NCBI GenBank assembly: GCA_013416455.1
Contig: JACCES010000005.1
Coordinates: 248,001-312,000, forward strand
Source: Alcaligenaceae bacterium
GTDB lineage: Bacteria > Pseudomonadota > Gammaproteobacteria > Burkholderiales > Burkholderiaceae_B
Reading direction: 5' to 3'
Length of the DNA stretch: 64,000 nt
Positions within the stretch are counted from its first letter, which is position 1. Every line of letters starts with the position of its first letter. The notes under the pieces were generated by a model. That model saw only the letters and a program-made list of their open reading frames with translations, ran no database searches and was not told where the DNA came from. Below are positions 30,110 to 38,800 of the stretch, one piece after another. The translations under genes and the position numbers were made by a program.

Positions 30110-30492
30110 GGTCTGGCTCCGACCTGATCGTCCTGGTCGGCCGGGCCGACGGGCTCCGCCTCCCTCATTTCCTCCGTATCGACGACATGCAGGCGCTGAT
30201 GCGCTTTGTGCAGCAGGACCACGGTAAAGGCGACCAGCGAAAACGAAATCACGATCGCGGTAAGGATGAGGGCCTGGGGCAGGGGATTGGCACTGACCGC
30301 GATGGTGGTCTGGCCGTCCGTTATCAGTGGCGGCACGCTCGACGCCAGGCGGCCGGCCACGAAGAGGGTCAGGTTGGCCGCGTTGCCCAGCAGCAGCAGG
30401 CCCAGCACCATGCGCAGCACATTGCGGGACATCAGAAGATAGGCCGCGGAACCCGCCATCACTCCAATGGCAAGGATGTAAAGCGCCTCCAT
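30106..30492 (-). CDS. mnhC: Mrp-type Na+/H+ antiporter subunit C
   Basis: 128 aa NuoK-like subunit. YILAIGVMAGSAAYLLMSRNVLRMVLGLLLLGNAANLTLF and DPLPQALILTAIVISFSLVAFTVVL-type sequence (here ANPLPQALILTAIVISFSL) are diagnostic. Adjacent to mnhB with no gap. Confidence 0.95.
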   Translation of the reverse strand: MEALYILAIGVMAGSAAYLLMSRNVLRMVLGLLLLGNAANLTLFVAGRLASSVPPLITDGQTTIAVSANPLPQALILTAIVISFSLVAFTVVLLHKAHQRLHVVDTEEMREAEPVGPADQDDQVGARP

Positions 30493-30891
30493 TCATTGCT
30501 CCAGGAAAAGGCTGAGGAAAGTCAGGATGGCGCCCAGCACGGTGAGATAGACGCCGATGTCGAAGAGCAATGCCGTCCCCAGGGCAAGGCCGCCGATCGT
30601 CCCCCAGGCGTGGGTGAGATAGGCCTGTCCGCCCAGCAGGGTGGGCAGGCCGGATATCAATGCCGCGCCGAGCCCCAGGGCAAGCAATTGCAGCGAGTCG
30701 ATGGGCACGATCTTCCTGAGCGCCGTGTATCCGCGCGGCAGGGCATAACTGGCGCAGCCGGCCGCGGCGATCAGGCCGCCTATGAAGCCCCCGCCGGGTT
30801 CGTTGTGGCCGCGCCAGAGCAGGTACAGGGACAGCAGCAGCGCGAAAGGAAGGATCACGCAGGATCCCACTCTGAAAATGACGGAGTTCAT
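30493..30891 (-). CDS. mnhB: Mrp-type Na+/H+ antiporter subunit B
   Basis: 132 aa with [38 protein letters not shown] and [37 protein letters not shown], the MnhB domain with its conserved GHxxPGGGFxGG. Overlaps mnhA by ATGA. Confidence 0.95.
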   Translation of the reverse strand: MNSVIFRVGSCVILPFALLLSLYLLWRGHNEPGGGFIGGLIAAAGCASYALPRGYTALRKIVPIDSLQLLALGLGAALISGLPTLLGGQAYLTHAWGTIGGLALGTALLFDIGVYLTVLGAILTFLSLFLEQ

Positions 30892-33299
30892 CGTTTTTCC
30901 ATGGAAGGGGCCGGGGCGGCGCCGGCTTTTCGTTCGTCTTCCTTGCCGGGGCTGAAGAACACCGCGATGGCGGCCAGCGCGGCCAGGGCGAGCACGGTGA
31001 TTTCCCCGAGCGTGTCGAGCGCGCGGAAGTCGACGATGATGACGTTGACCAGATTGCGCCCATGCGCCAGCGGGTAGCTCGATTCCCGGAAGAAATCGGA
31101 CAGCGCCTCATTGAATGGCAGGGCCACGACACTGAGCATGACGGCTACGATCATGAGCCCGAACGCGGCCGAGATGAACGCGTCCCGGCCGCGCTGTCCC
31201 GGGGACCTGCGGTCGCCTGCCCGGAAGGGCATGTGGCCGATGACCGCAAGCAGAATGACCACGGACAGGGCTTCGACCGAGAACTGGGTGAAGGCGAGGT
31301 CCGGCGCTCCGCCGAGCAGGAAGGCGACGGCCACCCCGAAGCCGACCGTCCCGGCGGCGATGATCCCTTGGAGGAAGCTGCCCGAACGCAGGACCATGAT
31401 GCATGCCGCGATGAGCAGCAGGGGCAGCATGAGCTTCATGCCGGCCGCGCCCGTCGGCGGCGGGGGAAGCGCCAGCGCATCGTTCGCCACCATGGCCAGC
31501 AGCCCGGCGATTGCGACGATGCCGACGCTCATCGCCATGTAGTGCCGCAGGCTGCCCGTCTGTATCAGGCCCGTCTGCCAGTTGGAAAGCGCGGCCAGCC
31601 AGCCCAGCATTCTGTCGTACAGCGCGTCGGGACCCCACCGGTCGATGATGCCGCAGGACCGCAGGCGCGGCTGGATCCGGCTCCAGAGGATATAGATGCC
31701 GGCGCCGGCGGCCAGGGTGGCCGCGCTCAATGCCAGGATGGGCGTGAATCCATGCCAGAGGCTCAATGGGAAATCGACGGTCTGTCCTTGCACTGAAGCG
31801 GCCGTCGCGGCCAGAAGGCCCTGTATCCAGCCGGGCATGAGCCCGAATGCCAGGCTCAGCGCGGCAAGGACGAGAGGCCCGGCCCACATCGCCGCCGCCG
31901 GGTCGCGGGGCACCGGATGAGAACGGCCCGGGGCCGCGGGCGCGCGGCCGAAGAAGCACTTCAGCGCAAGAATCCCGGCGATCGCGACCATGCATGCATT
32001 GGCCAGTATGACGACGGCGAAGGTGATGTGGGGAAGGCGTGCCGCAAGCCCGGCTTCGTAGATGAGCTCTTTGCCGATGAATCCCAGCATGGGCGGGATG
32101 CCGGCCATGGAAAGCGAGGCCAGACAGGCGGTCGCCGCGGTGATCGGCATGGCGCCGGCAAGGCCGCCGAGCAGGGTGCTGTCGCGCGTGCCCGTGCCAT
32201 GGTCGATGATGCCCGCGACCATGAACAGGCAGGCCTTGTACAGCGCATGCACCACCAGGAACACAGCCATGGCGATGGCCGCGAGGGGATGGTTGGCGCC
32301 GATCAGGGTGATCAGCATGCCCAGGGACACAATGGTAGTGTAGGCGAGAATGCGTTTCAGGTCGGTCTCGCGCAGGGCCAGGACGGATCCGCAAAGCATG
32401 GTGAGCGTCCCCGCGGCCAGCAGCAGGGGCGTCCAGATTTCCGCCGCCGACAGAACGGGATTCAGGCGCGCCAGCAGATAGACGCCGAGTTTCACCATGG
32501 TTGCGGAATGCAGGTAGGCGGAGACGGGCGTGGGCGCCACCATCGCGTTCGCCAGCCACGAATGCAGAGGGAACTGCGCGGACTTCGAGAATGCGCCGAT
32601 GGTGATCAGCAGGACGATGGCCGTGCCCGGGGGCGTGGACAGCACGGCGCCGATGCCGGCCGTGGAAAGCTCGGAAATCCGGTACGTGCCGGCAAGCGTG
32701 CCGAGCAGGATCATGCCGGCGAGCATGGCCAGGCCACCGGCCACGGTGATGAGCATGCCTTGCTGCGCCGAGCGGCGCGACTCCGCCCTGGCGGGGTCGT
32801 GTCCGATCAGTATGAAGGATGACAGGCTGGTCAGCTCCCAGAACACCAGCAGCCCCAGCAGGTCGTCCGAGACAACGGCGCCCAGCATCGAGGCCATGAA
32901 AACATTCAACGCCGTAAAGAAGCGCGGCGTTTGCCAGTTTCCCGGCAGATAGGAAGACGCATAGAGAAAGACGGCCGTTCCGATGCCCGTGATCAGGAGC
33001 GCGAAGGTCAGCGCCAGGCCGTCGAGCCGGAATGACAGCGAAATGTCCAGGGAAGGTATCCATTGAACGTGCTGGACAATGGCTCCCTGTTCCATGACCG
33101 TCGGCGCGAAGTATGCGAACCCGCAGAACAGCAGGGCCGGCAACAGCGCCAGGAAGGCCGGCTTCCCGAAGCGTGCGAGCAGGAATATGCCCGGTGCCGC
33201 CAGCAGGGGCAGGATGATGAGCAGGAAAAGTGTCATGCCGCAGAGTGTTGGAATCGTGAGCGCGATGGCGTTCATTTCATACAAAACAAAACCGGGCAT
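30888..33299 (-). CDS. mnhA: Mrp-type Na+/H+ antiporter subunit A
   Basis: About 803 aa NuoL-like core subunit. [69 protein letters not shown] (conserved Lys/His) and [23 protein letters not shown] lie in the antiporter domain; the C-terminal part holds MbhD ([25 protein letters not shown]) and MbhE ([26 protein letters not shown]) modules, as in full-length MrpA. ATGs at 33299 and 33275 are possible; neither has a convincing ribosome site. First gene of the antiporter operon, which exports Na+ or K+ in exchange for H+. Confidence 0.93.
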   Translation of the reverse strand: MPGFVLYEMNAIALTIPTLCGMTLFLLIILPLLAAPGIFLLARFGKPAFLALLPALLFCGFAYFAPTVMEQGAIVQHVQWIPSLDISLSFRLDGLALTFALLITGIGTAVFLYASSYLPGNWQTPRFFTALNVFMASMLGAVVSDDLLGLLVFWELTSLSSFILIGHDPARAESRRSAQQGMLITVAGGLAMLAGMILLGTLAGTYRISELSTAGIGAVLSTPPGTAIVLLITIGAFSKSAQFPLHSWLANAMVAPTPVSAYLHSATMVKLGVYLLARLNPVLSAAEIWTPLLLAAGTLTMLCGSVLALRETDLKRILAYTTIVSLGMLITLIGANHPLAAIAMAVFLVVHALYKACLFMVAGIIDHGTGTRDSTLLGGLAGAMPITAATACLASLSMAGIPPMLGFIGKELIYEAGLAARLPHITFAVVILANACMVAIAGILALKCFFGRAPAAPGRSHPVPRDPAAAMWAGPLVLAALSLAFGLMPGWIQGLLAATAASVQGQTVDFPLSLWHGFTPILALSAATLAAGAGIYILWSRIQPRLRSCGIIDRWGPDALYDRMLGWLAALSNWQTGLIQTGSLRHYMAMSVGIVAIAGLLAMVANDALALPPPPTGAAGMKLMLPLLLIAACIMVLRSGSFLQGIIAAGTVGFGVAVAFLLGGAPDLAFTQFSVEALSVVILLAVIGHMPFRAGDRRSPGQRGRDAFISAAFGLMIVAVMLSVVALPFNEALSDFFRESSYPLAHGRNLVNVIIVDFRALDTLGEITVLALAALAAIAVFFSPGKEDERKAGAAPAPSMEKR

Positions 33300-33301
33300 C
33301 A

Positions 33302-33322
33302 ATGAACAAGAAATTTGTTCAT
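33302..33322. promoter_or_regulatory. Palindrome 1 upstream of mnhA (candidate operator)
   Basis: ATGAACAA (33302-33309) and TTGTTCAT (33315-33322) form a perfect 8-bp inverted repeat with a 5-nt spacer. It abuts the mnhA start and shares the TGAAC/GTTCA core with a second palindrome 23-24 bp further upstream. Confidence 0.55.
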
Positions 33323-33326
33323 CAAA

Positions 33327-33344
33327 CTGAACTCGAATGTTCAG
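33327..33344. promoter_or_regulatory. Palindrome 2 upstream of mnhA (candidate operator)
   Basis: CTGAAC (33327-33332), 6-nt spacer, GTTCAG (33339-33344). The centre-to-centre distance from palindrome 1 is about two helical turns, as expected for a tandem operator. Confidence 0.5.
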
Positions 33345-33493
33345 CGTGTTTTTAAAAGAGAACCTGGATGAATATTTAATGGCGGCAAGGCTTTCCCGAC
33401 CCGCCGGGACTCACCGCCCGCGAGGCAGAATAGTGATGACGGAGCGAGGCACCGGCGGCGGCCGGGGCGATGACGCCCCGCGGCGGGAGGACG

Positions 33494-34084
33494 ATGGTGA
33501 AAGAGCTGTTCTACGATTGGTTCGGTTTGAACGAGTGGCTGTTCACGGCCCTGTACTCGTTCAACCCCCCCTATCTGGATGCGATATGGAAGGTGGCGAG
33601 CCACGGATATGGCTATTGGGTGGCGATCATCGCGGTTCTGGCCATCGGTTTTCATTATCTGCGTATCCGCCGTATGGCCAGCGAGCGGCAGCTCGAAAGA
33701 ATGGGTGAGCGGATGGTCGTGCTGATCATGGCCTTCAGCGTGGTCTGGTGCGTCGTCTATACATTCCAGAACGTCACCCTGCTGCCGCGCCCGTGGATGG
33801 TCTTCCCCGGATCCGTTGCGGCGCAGGCGCCACTGCTTTGGCACGAGGGCCTGCCGGCATCCGCCCCGGCCATGTCGGTGATGATCGCCGGCGTATTCTG
33901 GAAGCATGCCGGTGGCCTGGCCAGAAGGCTGCTGCTTTTCTATGTGTTCCTGGGCTGCCTGCTGAGCATGCTGTCGGGCGTGAACTGGCCGGTGGAAGTC
34001 GTGGCCGGGGCCCTCGTGGGCCTGATGGGCGTCAGGCTGGGGCAGTGGTCGTTTTCCTTTGGCCGCAAGCTCGCGGCACCGTGA
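33494..34084 (+). CDS. PAP2-superfamily membrane protein lacking the catalytic histidines
   Basis: 196 aa, about five membrane helices. The arrangement follows PAP2 phosphatases: NVTLLPRPW (KX6RP-like motif), LPASAPAMSVMIAGVFW where PSGH is expected, and GVNWPVEVVAGALVGLMG in place of SRX5HX3D. The PSGH histidine and the third-motif histidine (Asn here) and aspartate (Glu here) are missing, so phosphatase activity is doubtful. GGGAGG lies 3 nt before the ATG at 33494; the frame extends to 33470. Divergent from mnhA. It may be a pseudo-enzyme that binds a lipid phosphate. Confidence 0.75.
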   Translation: MVKELFYDWFGLNEWLFTALYSFNPPYLDAIWKVASHGYGYWVAIIAVLAIGFHYLRIRRMASERQLERMGERMVVLIMAFSVVWCVVYTFQNVTLLPRPWMVFPGSVAAQAPLLWHEGLPASAPAMSVMIAGVFWKHAGGLARRLLLFYVFLGCLLSMLSGVNWPVEVVAGALVGLMGVRLGQWSFSFGRKLAAP

Positions 34085-34085
34085 A

Positions 34086-34112
34086 GGCCGGGGGCGGGCT
34101 GCGCCCCCGGCC
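34086..34112. terminator. Hairpin between convergent PAP2-like gene and dsdA
   Basis: GGCCGGGGGCG (34086-34096) and CGCCCCCGGCC (34102-34112) pair perfectly over 11 bp with a 5-nt loop. No T-run. Probably slows transcription from both sides. Confidence 0.45.
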
Positions 34113-34140
34113 GCCATGATGTACGCCGGCCCGACGTGCC

Positions 34141-35484
34141 TCAGCCCGCCGCTGGCGCCGAGAGCTGCCTGCCCTGTTTCTGGAAGGTTTCGTGCTCCAG
34201 GCTGGGCACCAGCGAGCCGCCGGTGCTCCAGATGATGTGGGTGGCATGGCGCATGCGGGGCGGCAGGTTCCGGGAAGCCAGATAGCGCAGCCCCGGTTCG
34301 GAGCCCGTCAGCCAGAGGGGGCCGCGCATGCCGGCCGCGGCGGAAGGTTCGATCAGCATGCCTTCGGCCTGCATGAGCGCATGGACATCGCGAAAGAGCG
34401 TGTCGTCGTCGACGGTGAATACGCCCGACAGCAGCTTGCGCATCAGGGGAGCCACCAGGGGCGAAGCCTGGGCGACGGCCAGGCCATCGGCTTCCGTCCG
34501 GTTGTCCAGCCCGTAGTCGTATACCGAGACGGGCGCTTCGTTCCGTGCGGCCAGCTGCACGAGCATGCAGGGCGAGGCGGCCGGTTCCGCGAAAAAACAA
34601 TGCACATGTTCGCCGAAGAGCCGCTTCAGGCCGTAGGCGACGCCGCCCGGCGCGCCCCCCACCCCGCAGGGCAGGTAGACGAAGAGAGGGTGCTCCGCGT
34701 CGACGCCCCTGCCTTGCTGGGCGAGCTGTGATTGAATTTCGTGGGCCGCCGCGGCATATCCCAGAAAAAGATGGACGGATTCTTCGTCGTCGACGAAGTA
34801 GCCGAAGGGGTCGCTTTCCGCCGCGAGGCGGCCCGCCTTCACGGCGCTCGCGTAGTCGCCGGCATGTTCGATGACTTCGACCCCGGCGGCGCGGAGGCGG
34901 TCTTTTTTCCATTCCTTGGCGTCTTCGGACATGTGGACCATCGCCTTGAACCCGAGCGTCTTGGCGATCAGGCCTATGCTGAGTCCCAGGTTGCCCGTGC
35001 TGCCGACGGCGATCGTGTATTTTTCGAACAGGCGGCGCGCCGGCATGCCCGCCAGTTCCAGCCGATCCGATGCGCCGGTGACGAGTCCGCCGTCCAGGGC
35101 GAGGCGCTCGGCAAGGGTCAGGACTTCGTGAAAGCCGCCACGGGCCTTGACGGAGCCCGCCACGGGCAGAGCGTCATCCCGCTTGATCAGCCATGTTCCC
35201 TCGTGCCGGCCGCCGAGCTGCCGCTGCAGGGCGGGAACGGGGACGAGCGGCGATTGCAGCCGGCCCCGGCTGTTGCGTAATTGCGGAAACACCGAGGACA
35301 TGAGTGCCGCGCAGCGGGAAAACCGGGCGATCGCGATTTCAGGGTCGAGCGCCTTGTCAGGGGTGAAGGCGCGCGGGGCATGAGCGGGGTTGAGCCACAG
35401 CATGGGTTCGCGCCGTTGCAGGGAGGCTTGTTCGGCGGTGCCGAGATGCGAGGCGGGGGGCAAGGCGGTGTGTTCGGGAGGCAT
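34141..35484 (-). CDS. dsdA: D-serine ammonia-lyase
   Basis: 447 aa fold-type II PLP enzyme converting D-serine to pyruvate and ammonia. Family features are WLIKRDDALPVAGSVKARGGFHEVL (PLP lysine), IAVGSTGNLGLSIGLIAKTLGFKAMVHMSEDAKEWKKDRLRAAGVEV, FGYFVDDEESVHLFLGYAAAA, YLPCGVGGAPGGVAYGLK and THIIWSTGGSLVP. The LysR gene is immediately upstream on the same strand (12-bp gap), so the two may be co-transcribed. Unlike E. coli, no dsdX or dsdC neighbour is present. Confidence 0.96.
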   Translation of the reverse strand: MPPEHTALPPASHLGTAEQASLQRREPMLWLNPAHAPRAFTPDKALDPEIAIARFSRCAALMSSVFPQLRNSRGRLQSPLVPVPALQRQLGGRHEGTWLIKRDDALPVAGSVKARGGFHEVLTLAERLALDGGLVTGASDRLELAGMPARRLFEKYTIAVGSTGNLGLSIGLIAKTLGFKAMVHMSEDAKEWKKDRLRAAGVEVIEHAGDYASAVKAGRLAAESDPFGYFVDDEESVHLFLGYAAAAHEIQSQLAQQGRGVDAEHPLFVYLPCGVGGAPGGVAYGLKRLFGEHVHCFFAEPAASPCMLVQLAARNEAPVSVYDYGLDNRTEADGLAVAQASPLVAPLMRKLLSGVFTVDDDTLFRDVHALMQAEGMLIEPSAAAGMRGPLWLTGSEPGLRYLASRNLPPRMRHATHIIWSTGGSLVPSLEHETFQKQGRQLSAPAAG

Positions 35485-35496
35485 GTTTTTTCCAGG

Positions 35497-36411
35497 TCAG
35501 GCGGCCTGCTCGGCCAGCACGGTCTTGAGCAGTTCCACGAATGCGATCGTCCGCTGCGGCAGCAGCCGCCGCCCCGGCGTCACGCACCATACGATGGTCG
35601 GCGGCAGGCTCCATTCGGGCAGGATGCGTTCGATGGCGCCTTGCTCGACCAGGGCCTTCGCAAAGCGCCCGGACAGCCCGACGATGCCCAGCCCCTGAGC
35701 CGCGAGCGCCTGCTGCAGCCCCATGGAATTCGCCGACAGCGTATGCGTGGGCAGCCCTTCCCAGTGTTCGCCGCCATGCGACAGCCGCCAGAGCTGCTGT
35801 TCGCCGCCGCTGGTGACGAGCACCAGCCCGACATGCCCGGGCAGGTCAACGGGCTCGCGGGGGACGCCGTGGCGTTTCAGATAGCCCGGGCTGGCATACA
35901 GCCCGTTGTGCAGCGTGGTGATTCGGCGCGCGACCAGCGAGCTGTCGTCGGGAAGCTGGGTGGCCGCGCGCAGAGCGATGTCGAAGCGTTCGGCGATGAG
36001 GTCCACACGCCGCGCGGACAGGTCCAGTTCCAGGCGGACATCGGGATACCGGGTGGAGAATTCGGTGAGGATGCGCACCAGCGACAGTTCATGGAATTCG
36101 GGCGGCAGGGAGATGCGCAGCGTTCCCTGCGGGGTGACCTGGCAGTGCTGGGCAAGCGCCGTCGCGGCGTCGGTTTCGTCCACCAGCCGGCGGGCGTGTT
36201 CCAGCATTCTTTCGCCGAAATCCGTCAGGACCAGCCGCCGCGTACTGCGCTGCATCAGGCGTTCGCCGAATTCGTTTTCCAGGTCGGAAAGTCGGCGCGA
36301 CAGGGTGGACTTGGGCAGGCCGGTCAGTTCGGAGGCGCGGGTGAAACTGCCGGCATCCACCACATGGGCGAACAGGATCAGGTCGTTGGCATAGAGGCTG
36401 ATGGCTGACAT
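35497..36411 (-). CDS. LysR family transcriptional regulator
   Basis: 304 aa. N-terminal winged HTH (LFAHVVDAGSFTRASELTGLPKSTLSRRLSDLENEFGERLMQRSTRRLVLTDFG) of the AaeR/DhcR-like subgroup and a C-terminal effector domain (LRISLPPEFHELSLVRILTEFSTRYPDVRLELDLSARRVDLIAERFDIALR). The ATG at 36411 has AAAGGA just before it; upstream in-frame starts would lie inside a perfect palindrome. It could control dsdA (same strand), the divergent pirin gene, or both. The effector is unknown. Confidence 0.93.
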   Translation of the reverse strand: MSAISLYANDLILFAHVVDAGSFTRASELTGLPKSTLSRRLSDLENEFGERLMQRSTRRLVLTDFGERMLEHARRLVDETDAATALAQHCQVTPQGTLRISLPPEFHELSLVRILTEFSTRYPDVRLELDLSARRVDLIAERFDIALRAATQLPDDSSLVARRITTLHNGLYASPGYLKRHGVPREPVDLPGHVGLVLVTSGGEQQLWRLSHGGEHWEGLPTHTLSANSMGLQQALAAQGLGIVGLSGRFAKALVEQGAIERILPEWSLPPTIVWCVTPGRRLLPQRTIAFVELLKTVLAEQAA

Positions 36412-36422
36412 TTCAGTCCTTT

Positions 36423-36438
36423 GTTCCATATATGGAAC
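36423..36438. promoter_or_regulatory. Perfect 16-bp palindrome between LysR and pirin genes
   Basis: GTTCCATATATGGAAC is a perfect dyad 12 bp before the LysR start and about 107 bp before the pirin start. It is the likely operator of the LysR protein or another dimeric regulator, placed to repress the LysR promoter. Confidence 0.65.
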
Positions 36439-36544
36439 TATTATAGTCAATACAAGCAGTTTTTAACTGATTTTGCTTTTAATAAAATAGGATTTCAAGA
36501 GAGCGCCGCCGCATTTCGCGCAGGCATTTGAAAAAGGAAACAGT

Positions 36545-37270
36545 ATGTTGGAAATCCGCAGAAGTGAAGAGCGCGGGGCCGCCGAACATGGCTGGCTGAG
36601 CTCGCGCCATTCGTTTTCATTCGCCGGCTACTATGACCCGCGCCACACGGGGTTCGGCCCCCTGCTGGTCATCAATGAAGACCGCGTGCAGCCCGGGCGC
36701 GGCTTCGGCACGCACGGCCATCGCGACATGGAAATCATTTCCTATGTGCTCGAAGGGGCGCTGGAACACAAGGACAGCATGGGCACCGGCTCCGTCATCC
36801 AGTATGGTCATGTCCAGCGCATGAGCGCCGGAAGCGGGGTGATGCACAGCGAATTCAATCACTCCCATTCGGAACCCGTGCACTTTCTGCAGATCTGGAT
36901 CGCGCCGGACGTACAAGGAGTCGCGCCGGGCTACGAAGAAAAGTACTTCGACCGCGCAAGCAAGAAGGGGCAATGGCGTCTGATCGCATCGCCCGACGGG
37001 CGGGACGGGTCCGTGTCCATTCATCAGGACGCCACCCTTCATGCCGCCATTCTCGACGGCGATGATGCGCTGGAATACGCGCTTGCGGGCAGCCGTGGTG
37101 CCTATGTGCACGTGGCGCGCGGCAGTGTCACGATCAACGGCACGGCGCTACGGGCCGGCGATGCGCTGAAGATCGCCGGCGAGCCGCGGGTGACGGCCGG
37201 GGACGGCGAGGACGCGGAAATCCTGCTGTTCGATCTCCCTGTTCACACCCCCATCACGGCATCGCCGTAG
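36545..37270 (+). CDS. Pirin family protein (YhhW-type bicupin)
   Basis: 241 aa. The N-terminal cupin has the metal-binding histidines in GFGTHGHRDMEIISYVLEGALEHKDSMG and the GSGVMHSEFNHS motif (expected ligands His-His-His-Glu); ISYVLEG and FLQIWIAPD are typical of YhhW/pirin proteins, some of which oxidise quercetin. The start has AAAGGAAACAGT upstream. Divergent from a LysR gene, a frequent arrangement for pirins. The substrate is not known. Confidence 0.94.
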   Translation: MLEIRRSEERGAAEHGWLSSRHSFSFAGYYDPRHTGFGPLLVINEDRVQPGRGFGTHGHRDMEIISYVLEGALEHKDSMGTGSVIQYGHVQRMSAGSGVMHSEFNHSHSEPVHFLQIWIAPDVQGVAPGYEEKYFDRASKKGQWRLIASPDGRDGSVSIHQDATLHAAILDGDDALEYALAGSRGAYVHVARGSVTINGTALRAGDALKIAGEPRVTAGDGEDAEILLFDLPVHTPITASP

Positions 37271-37398
37271 GGCCTGTTGACGCTAAAAGGAGGCTTGCAC
37301 TGGCTGGATATCGGGTGGCAGGCTAGGCGTGCAGGGCGCCGCATGGCCGCTCCGTCGGGTGCCGGAGGCGAGGGCAGCCCGCAGGGCCGGCGAGGGGA

Positions 37399-37420
37399 GC
37401 CGTGGCGCCCATGCTCTGAC
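37399..37420 (+). repeat. 22-bp repeat, left copy
   Basis: Identical over 22 bp to 38681-38702. The two copies lie on either side of the Rpn nuclease gene, 124 bp before its start and about 220 bp after its end. A CTAGGCG heptamer precedes each copy at different distances (37323 and 38658). Confidence 0.8.
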
Positions 37421-37522
37421 TTTCCGTAACACCACGCATGGACATTCGCTGGCTGGGGCCATTCCCGGCGTAAGCGGCTCTCTTTAAAGTTGGCGGAACT
37501 GATACCTTATCGAGCCACCGAC

Positions 37523-38458
37523 ATGAGCCGGAATCTTTCCGCACGACCTCGGAAGAATGCCGCTGCCGCCACGCCGGTGAGTGCCCCTTCGCTTTGCAAC
37601 GATCTTGTCTTCAAAGTATTGTTCAGCAACCACCTGCCCTTGCTGAGCGACCTGATCAACGCCGTGCGTTACCCCCTGGCGCCCATTACGGTGCGGCGGG
37701 TGCTGAATCCGACCATTCTGCCGGAAGACCTGACAGGCAAAGAGATCGTGCTGGACATTCTGGCAACGGATACAGACGGTCAGCGCCTGGGCATTGAAAT
37801 GCAGTTGCGCCGCTTTCTGCACTGGCCGCAGCGCTGTGTTTTCGGTCTTGCCCGCAACTTGGCCAGCCAGTTGGGGGCGGGGCGGGATTACCGCGATCTG
37901 AAACCCGTTATCGGCATCAACCTGCTGGTGCATGACCTGTTCAAAGCACATCCGGGCAAAGCGGCCTGGCACTTCACCCTGCGCGACCGGGAACAGCCGG
38001 AGGTACAGCTTGGGCAGGTCCTGCAATTGCATATAATGGAACTCCAGAAGGCCGAGCGGTCGGGTCAATTTGCCGGCCCGCTACGCGCCTGGATCGCCTG
38101 CCTGCTGCACAACCTGGACGAGGCCGCCATGAGCACGATCACCTATCCTCCCGTCAAAGAAGCGCTCAAGCATCTGGAAACGCTGTATTCCGATGAAGAA
38201 TTCCGTCTGATGGCGGAGCGTCGGGCACAAGCCCTGGTCGATGCCGAAGATGCGCGGGATTATGCGCATCAGGAAGGGCTGGAAAAGGGGCTGAAACAAG
38301 GCGCATCCGGTATTCTCGAACACCAGCTGTCCCATCGGTTCGGCCCGCTGTCCGCCGAAGTCCTTCACCGGCTGCGGCATGCCGGCACCGAACAGATCCA
38401 GGCCTGGTCGCTGAACTTGCTCGATGCGAAAACGCTTGAAGAAGTGTTCCGGGAATAG
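37523..38458 (+). CDS. Rpn family recombination-promoting nuclease / PD-(D/E)XK transposase-like protein
   Basis: 311 aa. The Rpn pattern is clear: NDLVFKVLFSNHLPLLSDLINAVRYP, then the nuclease core VLDILATDTDGQRLGIEMQLRR (Asp...Glu-X-Gln, the PD-(D/E)XK variant of this family) and the central W/H-rich block (HFTLRDREQPEVQLGQVLQLHIMEL). The C-terminal third is helical and charged (YAHQEGLEKGLKQGASGILEHQLSHRFG), as in Rpn proteins. ATG at 37523 was chosen; a TTG at 37490 is also in frame. Rpn proteins cut DNA and raise recA-independent recombination. It is flanked by identical 22-bp repeats and looks like an inserted accessory gene. Confidence 0.85.
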   Translation: MSRNLSARPRKNAAAATPVSAPSLCNDLVFKVLFSNHLPLLSDLINAVRYPLAPITVRRVLNPTILPEDLTGKEIVLDILATDTDGQRLGIEMQLRRFLHWPQRCVFGLARNLASQLGAGRDYRDLKPVIGINLLVHDLFKAHPGKAAWHFTLRDREQPEVQLGQVLQLHIMELQKAERSGQFAGPLRAWIACLLHNLDEAAMSTITYPPVKEALKHLETLYSDEEFRLMAERRAQALVDAEDARDYAHQEGLEKGLKQGASGILEHQLSHRFGPLSAEVLHRLRHAGTEQIQAWSLNLLDAKTLEEVFRE

Positions 38459-38800
38459 GAAAACGGGGGCGGACCACGTTTTCCGCTTGGGTCGGCTGAT
38501 GTTTCGGGTTCTGTCGTTGATCCGGGTTCTTGAGCCGGCCGCGCCGGGCGTTTCGGGCATGAAAGTATTAACTACATGCATATGCCGAATGAATATGGGC
38601 TGAACAGCATGGCGGCATGGATGCCAGCGTTCCCCTGCAACGATAGTGTGACAGTCCCTAGGCGCGGGCGGAGCATGGGCGCCGTGGCGCCCATGCTCTG
38701 ACCGTGCCCTCAAGAACCCAGACAGCGTCCTTGCCCAGCAACCCGTGTAAAACGCCGGAAAATCGAGAACCACAATTTTCCTGCGCTTCTGCCTTCTTCT
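38459..38800. other. Intergenic region with palindromic repeat after the Rpn gene
   Basis: 342 bp between the plus-strand Rpn gene and the end of the minus-strand YncE-like gene. It contains the right 22-bp repeat copy inside a long palindrome (38671-38698) and a weaker hairpin (38757-38781) that could end the siderophore operon. No gene is supported. Confidence 0.6.
38671..38698. repeat. REP-like palindrome, contains right copy of the 22-bp repeat
   Basis: GAGCATGGGCGCC (38671-38683) and GGCGCCCATGCTC (38686-38698) are perfect inverted repeats separated by two bases. The right arm belongs to the 22-bp sequence at 38681-38702 that also occurs at 37399-37420. Confidence 0.75.

Noticed and set aside
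28598..31132. 844-codon single frame covering mnhD and upstream sequence
   Set aside because: Only the part after the ATG at 30109 is MnhD; the remainder is out-of-frame reading through mnhC, mnhB and the end of mnhA.
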